DNA from: an uncultured Spirochaetaceae bacterium
GTDB lineage: Bacteria; Spirochaetota; Spirochaetia; Treponematales; UBA12059
Length of the DNA: 25,864 bases
Assembly (NCBI GenBank): GCA_938004315.1
Contig: CALKWG010000381.1
Span: 1 to 25,864 of the forward strand
Direction: 5' to 3'
Both the position numbers and the translations under genes were made by a program. This document shows positions 7,791-14,835 of the stretch, piece by piece. Position 1 is the stretch's first letter; each line of letters starts with the position of its first letter. The notes beneath the pieces are model-generated. The model was not told where the DNA came from. It saw nothing but the letters and a program-made list of their open reading frames with translations, and did not search any database.

Positions 7791-8579
7791 TCAGCGGCGA
7801 CCCGCCTCCATAAATGATTCGACCAGGGTCTCGTGCAGGGCCTCCGGCGCGACGCCCTTGAGCTCGGCTAAATAGGCTTCTATGCGGGGGAGATCCTCGA
7901 AGCTTGAAAAGGCTCGGACGACCGGCGCGCCGGGCCTAGGAGCGGCCCGCGGCGGCTGGAAAGGCGCGTCGCTCTCGACTAAGAGTGCGGAGAGCGGCAG
8001 GCGGGCGGCGCTGGCGGCGGCGCGCTTGTTGCCGTTTATGAGCCCCGTACCGAAGGAGAAAAAGGCGCTTGGGCAGCGCGTTAAGAAGGCTTCGGCTTCG
8101 TTCGGCGGCCCCGCCCAGCCGTGCAGTATGGCCGCGGGTAGCCTAGCCAGGCGGGCCGCGTATCGGAACAGGAGATCGGTAGCGCGGCGCAGGTGCAGGA
8201 TGATCGGGAGCCCGTGGCGCTCGGCCAGCTCCAACTGATACTCGAATACCGCCGACTGGATGCGTAGATTGGGCTCGTCGCGGACGCGGCCGGGGGCGTC
8301 GCCATAGAAATCGAAGCCGCATTCGCCCACGGCGAAGAGCTCGCCCGCGGCCGCGAGGCGGGCCAGGGTATCGGCCTCGTCCATAATCGGCAGCTGGGGG
8401 TGCAAGCCGAAGCTCAGGCGCCAAGGCCCGGCGTCCGAAAGGAGGGCCCGCGTCCTATCGAGGCCGGCGCCGTCGTGGACGCTGGCAATGCCGAAGGCGG
8501 CGAGGCGCCGGTAGGCCCCTGGGAACTCGGGCCAAAGGTCCGCCAGGTCGTCGGCGTGGAAGTGGGCGTCGATCAGCAT
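7791..8579 (-). CDS. tatD: TatD-family metal-dependent hydrolase
   Basis: This 262-residue protein is a cytoplasmic TIM-barrel metallohydrolase of the TatD group, whose members act as 3'-5' exonucleases or D-aminoacyl-tRNA-type hydrolases. The expected metal ligands are visible in order: His6 and His8 (DAHFH), Glu86 (GECGFDFY), His129 (ILHLRRA), His153 (ILHGWAG) and Asp204 (VESDAP). GLHP (58-61) is also typical. The usual length is ~255-265, so the gene is complete. No Shine-Dalgarno sequence is seen before the ATG. It lies 67 bases downstream of the FecR-domain gene on the same strand and could be read through from it. The exact substrate cannot be given. Confidence 0.9.
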   Translation of the reverse strand: MLIDAHFHADDLADLWPEFPGAYRRLAAFGIASVHDGAGLDRTRALLSDAGPWRLSFGLHPQLPIMDEADTLARLAAAGELFAVGECGFDFYGDAPGRVRDEPNLRIQSAVFEYQLELAERHGLPIILHLRRATDLLFRYAARLARLPAAILHGWAGPPNEAEAFLTRCPSAFFSFGTGLINGNKRAAASAARLPLSALLVESDAPFQPPRAAPRPGAPVVRAFSSFEDLPRIEAYLAELKGVAPEALHETLVESFMEAGRR

Positions 8580-8646
8580 GCGCGCTTACGTGATCCGGGA
8601 TGGACGGGCGACGCCCGCCTAAGGCTGCGGGCCGGTCCCGTCGTGA

Positions 8647-9453
8647 CTACGGCGCGAGCGCCTTGGCCAAGGCTTGCGCGTCGGCCAACATGGTCGGGTC
8701 GTCGAACCACGCGCGCGCCAAGGCCGCGTCTAAGAGCGCCTTCGCCTCCGAAGGATTGCCGAAGCGGGCGTTCAAGGTAGCCAGAGCCAGGACGTACTGG
8801 CCGCGGAGGGCGCCGGCGTCGTCGGCCCGAGCCGAACGCAGGGCTGCCAAGGCCTTACCGCCCGAGCCCTGCGCCAAGGCCGCGAGGGAGGCGTGCCAGG
8901 CCGAGCGGGCGGCGCCGGCGGCGTCGGCCGCCTCGTCGTAGAGCTCGCGGGCCTCCATATACCCGGTCCAGGCCTCGGCCAAGCGCCCCTCCTGGGCGGC
9001 CTTCCTCGCGGCCTCGAAGGCGGCTTCGGCCTCGACCCCGGCGCCCGCCCACATGAGCGAGCTCGCGTCGACCGATGAGCCGCGTACGCCGGCCACCGAC
9101 GACTCCTGCCTGGCCCCGGATTGGGCGAGCCGTTCGAGCTTCCCGGCCACGTTCGCCAGCGCGCTCGATTCCTGCCTAGGCCTTAAGAGGGTATCGACGA
9201 CGTAATTCCCCGCGCTGCTGATGACGACCGTGGCGCCGCCGCGCACGCTCAGCTCCAAGATGGCCTTGGCTCCGAGGCGCACGGTCTGGGCGGAATCGAA
9301 GGAGTCGCCGAAGTCCAGGTTCTTCCAGGTCCCGCCGCTTTGCACTTGTACGCTACCCTCGACGTAGCTGACGCTAACCGGGACGGCGGCGGCCGTCGCG
9401 ACCGCGTAAAGCGCTAGGATAATGGCGCCGAATGGCCGAATCACTTTTCTCAT
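8647..9453 (-). CDS. Exported FecR-domain protein with helical repeat tail
   Basis: The product has 268 residues. It begins with a signal peptide (~1-23, RKVIRPFGAIILALYAVATAAA). Residues ~25-130 form a FecR domain: VEGSVQVQSGGTWKNLDFGDSF, a beta-rich stretch, and the typical ending VAGVRGSS. Residues ~140-268 are Ala-rich helices with TPR/Sel1-like spacing. FecR domains occur in anti-sigma regulators, but stand-alone exported versions with TPR-like tails also exist and are presumably surface or periplasmic; no anti-sigma or transmembrane part is visible here. The start is supported by GAGGA about 6 bases upstream. The function is unknown. Confidence 0.8.
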   Translation of the reverse strand: MRKVIRPFGAIILALYAVATAAAVPVSVSYVEGSVQVQSGGTWKNLDFGDSFDSAQTVRLGAKAILELSVRGGATVVISSAGNYVVDTLLRPRQESSALANVAGKLERLAQSGARQESSVAGVRGSSVDASSLMWAGAGVEAEAAFEAARKAAQEGRLAEAWTGYMEARELYDEAADAAGAARSAWHASLAALAQGSGGKALAALRSARADDAGALRGQYVLALATLNARFGNPSEAKALLDAALARAWFDDPTMLADAQALAKALAP

Positions 9454-9488
9454 AGCTGTCCTCGCTCGGAATAGGAATTAGCTCGGGA

Positions 9489-9511
9489 TTACCCCGTAAG
9501 TATACGGTATC
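9489..9511 (-). promoter_or_regulatory. Promoter-like element of the FecR-domain gene, shared with the DUF427 gene
   Basis: On the minus strand this reads GATACCGTATACTTACGGGG followed by TAA. It contains TATACT (9504-9499), a good -10 box, 45 bases before the ATG. Nearly the same string occurs at 17853-17875 before the DUF427 gene. CCGTA/TACGG (9494-9498 / 9503-9507) is a short inverted repeat around the -10. No convincing -35 box is visible. Confidence 0.45.
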
Positions 9512-9582
9512 GCTTCGCGTTTATCACGCGAGTCGGCTGAAATGCCCCGGCTATGGCGCAGTCAAATCCTTTAAGGTATATT

Positions 9583-9617
9583 GCCAATTTCAAAAGTCGG
9601 TTACTATTGAAATTGGC
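9583..9617. repeat. Inverted repeat 1 of the hairpin cluster
   Basis: GCCAATTTCAA (9583-9593) and TTGAAATTGGC (9607-9617) are perfect 11-bp arms around a 13-base loop. The left part (TTTCAAAAGTC) resembles the left arm of the third repeat (TTTCAAAACTC). Confidence 0.7.
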
Positions 9618-9619
9618 TT

Positions 9620-9663
9620 TGCGATTGCTTGCGTTTGCGTTGCAAACGCTGCGCCCAATCGCA
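9620..9663. repeat. Inverted repeat 2, two nested stems
   Basis: The outer arms are TGCGATTG (9620-9627) and CAATCGCA (9656-9663). Inside are GCGTTTGC (9631-9638) and GCAAACGC (9642-9649) with a GTT loop. Together they could form one long interrupted hairpin. Confidence 0.7.
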
Positions 9664-9678
9664 GTTTTCTAAGGTAGC

Positions 9679-9707
9679 TCTTTCAAAACTCGCTGAGTTT
9701 TGAAAGA
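9679..9707. repeat. Inverted repeat 3, 13-bp perfect hairpin beside a -10 box
   Basis: TCTTTCAAAACTC (9679-9691) and GAGTTTTGAAAGA (9695-9707) pair perfectly around a 3-base loop. The hairpin ends five bases before the TATAAT at 9713 and occupies the -35 region. It has no T-run after it on the plus strand, so an operator or an AT-rich repeat element is more likely than a terminator. Confidence 0.75.
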
Positions 9708-9712
9708 TCCTG

Positions 9713-9718
9713 TATAAT
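9713..9718 (+). promoter_or_regulatory. Consensus -10 box (TATAAT) of the acyltransferase gene
   Basis: TATAAT lies 24 bases before the ATG at 9743, but no -35 match is found at 16-18 bases; that place is taken by inverted repeat 3. GGAG (9727-9730) is a rather distant Shine-Dalgarno candidate. Confidence 0.5.
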
Positions 9719-9742
9719 AGGGTACCGGAGCGAACGCCATAG

Positions 9743-11065
9743 ATGAAAGCCGGACCGAGAAAGACGCCTCCCTGGTACGCCCTCGACCACGCGGCGGTTA
9801 TATACCCGCCGACGATGAACGACCGGGCGCCAGCGTTCTTTCGCCTACAGCTAACGCTCGCCGAGGACGTCAATCTCGTCGCCCTGAAGGCCGCGCTCGA
9901 GAAGCTGGCGCGTCGATTCCCGCTCTTCCACGTCGAGCTACGCAGGGGCGCCTTCTGGTACTATTTCGAGCGGAACGACGCCCCGCCGCAGCCCATGGCC
10001 GATTCGCTCTATCCCATGCAGAAGCCGGAGGCGGGCAAGAAAGGCGCGCACCTATACCGCGTCCGCGCCCACCATAATCGGCTCGCCCTCGAAGTCAGCC
10101 ACGTCATCTGCGACGGCTACGGCGGGATCGCCTTGTTTAAGGCGCTTACCGCCGAATACTTCAGGCGCTGCGGCCTGGCGGTGCCCTGCGAGGAGGGGGT
10201 GTTCGATTTAGACGCCGCCCCGTCGCCGGAGGAGTGGGAGGACTCGTTCGCCCGCTATAGCCGTCCCGGCCTGCCGCCGCCCCCGCCGCAGGACCCCTCA
10301 TGGCATATCCCCGGCGCCCTCTTGCCCCGCGGTACGATTCGGATCACGACCGGGCGGCTATCGGTCGCCCAGCTCCTGGCGAAGGCTAAGGGCTACGGCG
10401 TTACGGCGACCGTGTACTTGGCGGCGCATTACCTCGCCGTCCTTCAGGAGTATCAAGAGGATGAGGCTCTGGCGTCCGGTTCGTCGGGGGACGCCTGGCG
10501 TCGTAGGACTAAGCCTCTTAGGCTCGAGGTGCCGGCCGATATGCGCAGGATCTTTCCGTCCTCGACCCTGCGCAATTTCAGCCTGTTCCTCGAGCCGACG
10601 CTACGGCCGCGCCTACAGCGCTTCGAATTTCCCGATATCCTCAAGATCGTCGAGGCGCAGATGGCGCTCGGGCTTCAGCGAGGCGAGCTAGCCAGGATCA
10701 TCTCGCGTAACGTCGAGGCGGCTAGGAGCCCGCTCGTACGCGCCATGCCCCTGCCGATCAAGAACGCGTTCATGCGCGCGCTCAACGATATCTACGGCGA
10801 TAGGATGTTCTCCGGCGTCCTCTCTAACCTCGGGGCGTTTAAGCTGCCCGCTATCCTGCGGGACCGCGTGCTCGCCGTCGACCTCATCATCAACACCTCG
10901 CCGATCATTAAGCAGACCGTGGCGGCGATAAGCTACGGAGACGTCTTCTCTATTTCCATCGGGAGTCTTTGCGAAAGTTCTGAGTTCGAACGCAGGTTCC
11001 TAACGAGCTTGGTTAAGGACGGCCTCCGCGTGAAGGTCGAATCGAATATTCCTCCTCGGAGATGA
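9743..11065 (+). CDS. HxxxD-motif acyltransferase (alcohol acetyltransferase / condensation-domain superfamily)
   Basis: This 440-residue protein belongs to the chloramphenicol-acetyltransferase-like superfamily, which transfers acyl groups from CoA or carrier proteins. The catalytic motif is HVICDG (His120, Asp124, Gly125) in EVSHVICDGYGGIALF. The N-terminal half also has FRLQLTLAEDVNLVALKAALEKLARRFPLF, split as FRLQLTLAED and LKAALEKLARRFPLF, the familiar opening of condensation-type folds. The later SNLGAFKLP resembles the second structural motif of these enzymes. No membrane helix is obvious. It lies 13 bases before the zinc-ribbon membrane protein gene, and I recall such pairs in other anaerobes, so the two probably work together. 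The acyl donor and acceptor are unknown; a lipid or alcohol acceptor is only a guess. Confidence 0.78.
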   Translation: MKAGPRKTPPWYALDHAAVIYPPTMNDRAPAFFRLQLTLAEDVNLVALKAALEKLARRFPLFHVELRRGAFWYYFERNDAPPQPMADSLYPMQKPEAGKKGAHLYRVRAHHNRLALEVSHVICDGYGGIALFKALTAEYFRRCGLAVPCEEGVFDLDAAPSPEEWEDSFARYSRPGLPPPPPQDPSWHIPGALLPRGTIRITTGRLSVAQLLAKAKGYGVTATVYLAAHYLAVLQEYQEDEALASGSSGDAWRRRTKPLRLEVPADMRRIFPSSTLRNFSLFLEPTLRPRLQRFEFPDILKIVEAQMALGLQRGELARIISRNVEAARSPLVRAMPLPIKNAFMRALNDIYGDRMFSGVLSNLGAFKLPAILRDRVLAVDLIINTSPIIKQTVAAISYGDVFSISIGSLCESSEFERRFLTSLVKDGLRVKVESNIPPRR

Positions 11066-11078
11066 ACGGAGGCTGAAC

Positions 11079-11798
11079 ATGGCCTATTGCTATAAATGCG
11101 GCGTCGAGCTCGAGAGAGGCGCGCCGGCTTGCCCCCTGTGCGGAGCCTCCGTTCCTACCGATTGCGTGGAGCCGGAAACGCCCGCCCGCCCGGCCTATCC
11201 AAATTTCGTACATGATCCCGAGTACGGCGACGACTTAAGCGGCCCGGAGCGCCGTAGGATAGCCTTGGAGATCCTATCGCTAGCCTTGGGATTGGCCGCC
11301 GCCGCGTCCGTCGTCATCGACCTGGCCGACGGCGGGCTCGCCTGGTCCCGTTTCGTCGCGGCCGCCGTCTTAGGCGTCTGGGGCGTCTGCGCCGGGGTTA
11401 TCGCCCTATGGAAACGGCCCGGATGGGCCGCGGCGGCGGCGGCTTCCGCATGCTCGGCGGCGATGGTAGGCATCGACGCCGCCGGCGGGTGGCGGGGATG
11501 GTCGCTGGCCGTCGGCCTACCGATGGCGGCGGCGGTCGCGCTAGGCTCTTTCGCCGTCGGCGCGTCGGTCAGGAAGTCGAAACGGCGGGGATTGAACGTC
11601 GCCGGACATTCGCTCATCGCGGTAGCGGCCTCGCTCTGCATCCTGGAGCTCGCCCTCGATCTCTACGCTGACGGTCGGATCTTCCTTCGTTGGTCGCTCA
11701 TCACCGCCGCGTCCATCGTGCCGGTCTCGCTCCTCTTCTATTACATGCATGCCAGGCTCCTACGCGGGGCAGACCTCAGGAAATTCTTCAGGCTCTGA
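11079..11798 (+). CDS. Zinc-ribbon membrane protein (DUF6320-like)
   Basis: The 239-residue product starts with a zinc ribbon (Cys4, Cys7, Cys18, Cys21 in CYKCG and CPLCG). A polar linker with RPAYPNFVHDPEYGDDLS follows (split: RPAYPNFVHD, PEYGDDLS). From about residue 65 there are roughly six hydrophobic segments consistent with membrane helices. GGAGG precedes the ATG by about 7 bases, and the gene is 13 bases after the acyltransferase, so they are likely one operon. The assignment to DUF6320 is from memory of similar N-terminal ribbons next to acetyltransferases and is moderate. No enzymatic motif is visible, and the molecular function is unknown. Confidence 0.68.
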   Translation: MAYCYKCGVELERGAPACPLCGASVPTDCVEPETPARPAYPNFVHDPEYGDDLSGPERRRIALEILSLALGLAAAASVVIDLADGGLAWSRFVAAAVLGVWGVCAGVIALWKRPGWAAAAAASACSAAMVGIDAAGGWRGWSLAVGLPMAAAVALGSFAVGASVRKSKRRGLNVAGHSLIAVAASLCILELALDLYADGRIFLRWSLITAASIVPVSLLFYYMHARLLRGADLRKFFRL

Positions 11799-11812
11799 GC
11801 CTCGCCTCCCGC

Positions 11813-11842
11813 TTTCCGCGCCGCGGCCCTCCGGTGTACGAT
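11813..11842 (+). promoter_or_regulatory. Candidate leaderless promoter of hslO
   Basis: TTTCCG (11813-11818), an 18-base spacer and TACGAT (11837-11842) are followed by GCGGGC and the ATG at 11849. The arrangement copies that at 4092-4130, including the 18-base spacer and the six bases before ATG. Confidence 0.45.
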
Positions 11843-11848
11843 GCGGGC

Positions 11849-12769
11849 ATGATAGCGCCTGAACTACGCGACGAAGCCCAGAAGGCCCGGCTGGCCGGCA
11901 TGGAGCCCGACGGCCTGACCGTCTTCACCCTCGAGGGGGACTCTATACGGGGCGCCTTGGTCACGGGTACGGCCATGGTCAGCCTCATGGCCGCCGCCCA
12001 CGAGCTCGGCCCCCTAGAGACGATGACGCTCGGCCAGGCCTACCTGGCCGCGGCGCTCCTCTCGAGCACGATCAAGGGCGGCGACCGCCTGGCGCTACGC
12101 GCCGAGGGCTCGGGCCCGGCCGGCGGCTTCGCGGTGGAATGCAACGCGGCGGGCTCGGTGCGCGGCCGGCTGTTCAACGCCCCCTTCGACCTATCGGCGC
12201 TCGGGGAGCGCTTCGAAAGCTCGGCCATCCTGGGGCCCGGCTCCATCTCTATCACGCGTTACCCCGAAGGCCGCGACATGGAGCCGGTCACCGGCACGGC
12301 CGCCGCACGGACGGGGCGCTTGGCGGAAGACCTAGCCTATTTTTTTCATATCTCGGAGCAGCTGCGCACGAGCTTCAGCTTGAGCGTGCATTTCGACGAC
12401 GCGGGGCGGCCCGCCGGCGCGGCCGGCCTCTATCTGCAGGCGCTGCCCTTCGCCTCGGTCGAGGCGCTCGATAGGGTGGAGCGCCTGGTCTACGGCCTTC
12501 CGAGCCTGGGAGAGTCGGCGGCCCGCGGCATGGCGCGCCGCGCGATCGCCATGCAGTCATTCGCGTTCTTCGACCTCAATCTCCTCGGCGAGGGGCGGGT
12601 CGCCTTCGACTGCCCCTGCGAGCGCGACCGTGTGCGCGGCTTTCTGGCCGCCTTGCCTCCCGATGAGCTCGCCGACTTGAAGGCCAACGGTCCCTTCCCC
12701 GTCGAGCTCCGCTGCCATAACTGCAATAGCGTGTATCGATACGAAAAACGAGAAATAGAGGCGCTATAA
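11849..12769 (+). CDS. hslO: Hsp33 redox-regulated chaperonin
   Basis: Hsp33 is a cytoplasmic holdase chaperone switched on by oxidation. The 306 residues match the family length. The redox switch is complete near the C-terminus: Cys255 and Cys257 (CPC) plus Cys289 and Cys292 (CHNC) bind zinc when reduced. The N-terminal fold includes TLGQAYLAAALLSSTIKGGDR (split: TLGQAYLAAALL, STIKGGDR), characteristic of the family. The reading frame is open further upstream, to 11690, but that part overlaps the zinc-ribbon gene and has no family similarity. The ATG at 11849 restores the normal N-terminus and has a -10 box six bases before it. Neighbouring an anaerobic hydrogenase operon, it fits protection when oxygen enters. 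Confidence 0.95.
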   Translation: MIAPELRDEAQKARLAGMEPDGLTVFTLEGDSIRGALVTGTAMVSLMAAAHELGPLETMTLGQAYLAAALLSSTIKGGDRLALRAEGSGPAGGFAVECNAAGSVRGRLFNAPFDLSALGERFESSAILGPGSISITRYPEGRDMEPVTGTAAARTGRLAEDLAYFFHISEQLRTSFSLSVHFDDAGRPAGAAGLYLQALPFASVEALDRVERLVYGLPSLGESAARGMARRAIAMQSFAFFDLNLLGEGRVAFDCPCERDRVRGFLAALPPDELADLKANGPFPVELRCHNCNSVYRYEKREIEAL

Positions 12770-12782
12770 AGGGGTTAACTAC

Positions 12783-12830
12783 TTGAAATTATCGATATAA
12801 AAATATATATTAAGGCGACGCGAAGGAGGT
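12783..12830 (+). promoter_or_regulatory. Strong promoter and Shine-Dalgarno of the hydrogenase operon
   Basis: TTGAAA (12783-12788), a 17-base spacer and TATATT (12806-12811) form a near-consensus sigma-70 promoter in an AT-rich island. The spacer holds the palindrome TATCGATA (12790-12797). AAGGAGGT (12823-12830) is an almost perfect Shine-Dalgarno four bases before the ATG at 12834. GTTAAC (12774-12779) just upstream might be half of a redox-regulator site, but no full Rex or FNR operator is seen. Confidence 0.75.
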
Positions 12831-12833
12831 CCT

Positions 12834-13094
12834 ATGGACGGCGATCGCCACACGATCCAGATATGTATGGGTAGCTCCTGCTTTTCCCGGGGCAACGGCC
12901 TCAACGCCGAGCTTATCCAGCGGCTCATCGATATGGGCGCGCTGGAAGGCGAGTGGCGCATGGCCGAGCTGACCGGGACGCTCTGCGAGGGGCGCTGCAA
13001 GGACGGCCCGGTCATAGTCGTCGACGGCGTCGTGCATACCCGCGTCTCGCCGCCGATGCTGCAGGATCTTTTGCGGGCGAAGCGCATAGCGTGA
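12834..13094 (+). CDS. Thioredoxin-fold [2Fe-2S] ferredoxin, first gene of the hydrogenase operon
   Basis: This 86-residue protein resembles the [2Fe-2S] domain of NuoE/HndA subunits. It has the four cysteines in the pattern CxxxxC and CxxxC: Cys11, Cys16, Cys51 and Cys55 (ICMGSSCF, LCEGRCKDGPV). It likely carries electrons to or from the hydrogenase proteins encoded next to it in the cytoplasm. It starts behind the operon promoter with a strong Shine-Dalgarno and is followed after 7 bases by the sensory hydrogenase. A second, different member of the family lies at 16056-16328, so each hydrogenase gene of the operon is preceded by one small ferredoxin gene. Confidence 0.88.
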   Translation: MDGDRHTIQICMGSSCFSRGNGLNAELIQRLIDMGALEGEWRMAELTGTLCEGRCKDGPVIVVDGVVHTRVSPPMLQDLLRAKRIA

Positions 13095-13101
13095 GGAAGG
13101 C

Positions 13102-14835
13102 GTGAACGTACTAAACCCGATTTTTACCGAGAAGGCAGCGTGCCAGGATTGCTATAAGTGCCTGCGCGAATGCGCGGTCAAGGCTATCAAGGTCGAGGGC
13201 GGCCGCGCCGCCGTGGTACCCGAGCTCTGCGTGCTCTGCGGGCACTGCGTCGACATCTGCCCCGCCGGCGCCAAGAAGGTCCGAGACGACTTAGGGCGCG
13301 CTCAGCTCCTCGCCGCCTCGGGCGGCGCGGTCGTATCGCTAGCGCCGTCCTTCGTCTCAGAATTCCCCGGACTCGACCCGGCCAAGCTGGTCGCGGCGAT
13401 ACGCGCGCTCGGCTTTATCGCCGTCTCCGAGACCGCCCGCGGCGCCGACCTCGTGGCTAGGCAGGTCGCCCAGGCCCTTCGCGACGACGACGCGGCGGCC
13501 GATCCGTCCGGCCGCGTTTTCATCTCTTCGGCTTGTCCTACGGTCGTCGAGTACCTTAAGAAGTATCGCCCGAGGCTCGGCTCCCGGGTAACGGCCATGT
13601 ATTCGCCGCTCCTCGCCCACGCCGCCGAGCTACGCGACGGCCCCCGGCCGGCGTCGTCGGTGGTCTTCATTGGCCCTTGCATCTCCAAGAAGCGCGAGGC
13701 CGACCTCTTCTCCGGCCTCGTCGACGTCGCCATCGACTTCTCCGACCTCAGGCGTTGGATGGCCGAGCGCGGCGTCGATCCCGAGGCCATGAGCCCCGGG
13801 GCGGACGACCGCTTCAGCCCGGGCCGCGCCGCCAAAGGCGCGCTCTATCCTATGGACGGGGGCATGATAGCCGCGGTCAAGCGCTATCCCGTACCCGAAT
13901 CGGCCAGGTTCATGGCCTTCTCGGGGCTCGACGAGATCGACCGCGCCCTTTCAGGGCTCGACGAGGCCGCCTTGGACGGACCGGTGTTCCTCGAGCTCCT
14001 GGCATGCCCCGGCGGCTGCGTGAACGGCCCCCGCGTCTCCGGCAGGGCGGGGACCATAGCCAAACGCCTGGCCGTGCAGGCCTACGCCGACGGGGCGCTC
14101 GAGCGAACCGAGGCCGAGACGCGGTCCCTCGAGCTAGCTTGGGAACCTAAGCCTATAGACGAAGCCAAGCCCGACCCGACGGCCCTGGCGGCGGTGCTTA
14201 AGTCAACCGGCAAGCAGGGGCCGGACGACGAGCTCAACTGCGGCGGCTGCGGCTACGACGCTTGCCGAGACTTCGCCGCGGCGGTGCTGGCGGGCAAGGC
14301 GGAGCGCGATATGTGCGTATCCTATATGCGCAGCCTAGCCCAGAAGAAGGCCAACGGGCTCATCGCCGCCATGCCCTCCGGCGTGGTCATCGTCGACAAG
14401 GACCTGAAGGTCGTCGAATGCAATGAGAACTTCGCCAAGCTCTTAGGCGAGGAGGCCGAGCGGCTCTGGGAGGCCAAGCCGGGCCTGGCCGGCGCCGAAC
14501 TCCATAAGCTCCTGCCCTTCGGCCGCTACTTCATGGACGCCTTGGCGGGGGCCCCGCCCTTGGATAAGGACCTGCGCCTGGGGCGGCGCATCCTGCACGC
14601 CAAGATCTTCGGGATCGAGGCGGGATCGTACGCCGGCGGCGTGATCCAGGACGTCACCGCGCCCTGGGTGCGTAAGGACCGCGTCGTCTCGCAGGCGCGC
14701 AAGGTCATCAGCAAGAACCTGGCCGTGGTGCAGAAGATAGCCTATCTCCTCGGCGAGAACGCCGCCGAGACGGAGGCCACGCTGAGCTCCATCATCGAGT
14801 CCTTCGACGAGGGCGAGGAGGGGGGCGAGCGGTGA
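13102..14835 (+). CDS. Sensory-type [FeFe]-hydrogenase with PAS domain (HydS-like)
   Basis: The protein has 577 residues and starts at GTG with GAGGAAGG just before it. Order: two ferredoxin-type [4Fe-4S] motifs (Cys14/17/20/24 and Cys43/46/49/53); the H-cluster domain (~75-330) with SSACP (L1, Cys145), GPCISKKRE (L2, Cys193) and ACPGGC (L3, Cys302, Cys306); an extra Cys cluster CGGCGYDAC...C (Cys380/383/388/405), probably another [4Fe-4S]; and a PAS domain (~415-520) with a helical tail. All H-cluster Cys ligands are present, but Ala144 replaces the proton-relay Cys that directly precedes the first ligand in catalytic enzymes. That swap is known in slow, sensory hydrogenases such as HydS. 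No kinase domain follows; the output is presumably the phosphatase whose gene overlaps by 4 bases. Confidence 0.88.
   Translation: MNVLNPIFTEKAACQDCYKCLRECAVKAIKVEGGRAAVVPELCVLCGHCVDICPAGAKKVRDDLGRAQLLAASGGAVVSLAPSFVSEFPGLDPAKLVAAIRALGFIAVSETARGADLVARQVAQALRDDDAAADPSGRVFISSACPTVVEYLKKYRPRLGSRVTAMYSPLLAHAAELRDGPRPASSVVFIGPCISKKREADLFSGLVDVAIDFSDLRRWMAERGVDPEAMSPGADDRFSPGRAAKGALYPMDGGMIAAVKRYPVPESARFMAFSGLDEIDRALSGLDEAALDGPVFLELLACPGGCVNGPRVSGRAGTIAKRLAVQAYADGALERTEAETRSLELAWEPKPIDEAKPDPTALAAVLKSTGKQGPDDELNCGGCGYDACRDFAAAVLAGKAERDMCVSYMRSLAQKKANGLIAAMPSGVVIVDKDLKVVECNENFAKLLGEEAERLWEAKPGLAGAELHKLLPFGRYFMDALAGAPPLDKDLRLGRRILHAKIFGIEAGSYAGGVIQDVTAPWVRKDRVVSQARKVISKNLAVVQKIAYLLGENAAETEATLSSIIESFDEGEEGGER

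Noticed and set aside
8605..8617. Terminator between the FecR-domain gene and tatD
   Set aside because: CGGGCG-A-CGCCCG is a hairpin, but no T-tract follows on the minus strand.
11690..11848. N-terminal extension of hslO
   Set aside because: It overlaps the zinc-ribbon gene, lacks Hsp33 similarity, and a promoter-like box directly precedes the ATG at 11849.
12774..12811. Rex or FNR operator in the hydrogenase promoter
   Set aside because: Only GTTAAC and TATCGATA are present; neither a full Rex nor an FNR dyad can be read.
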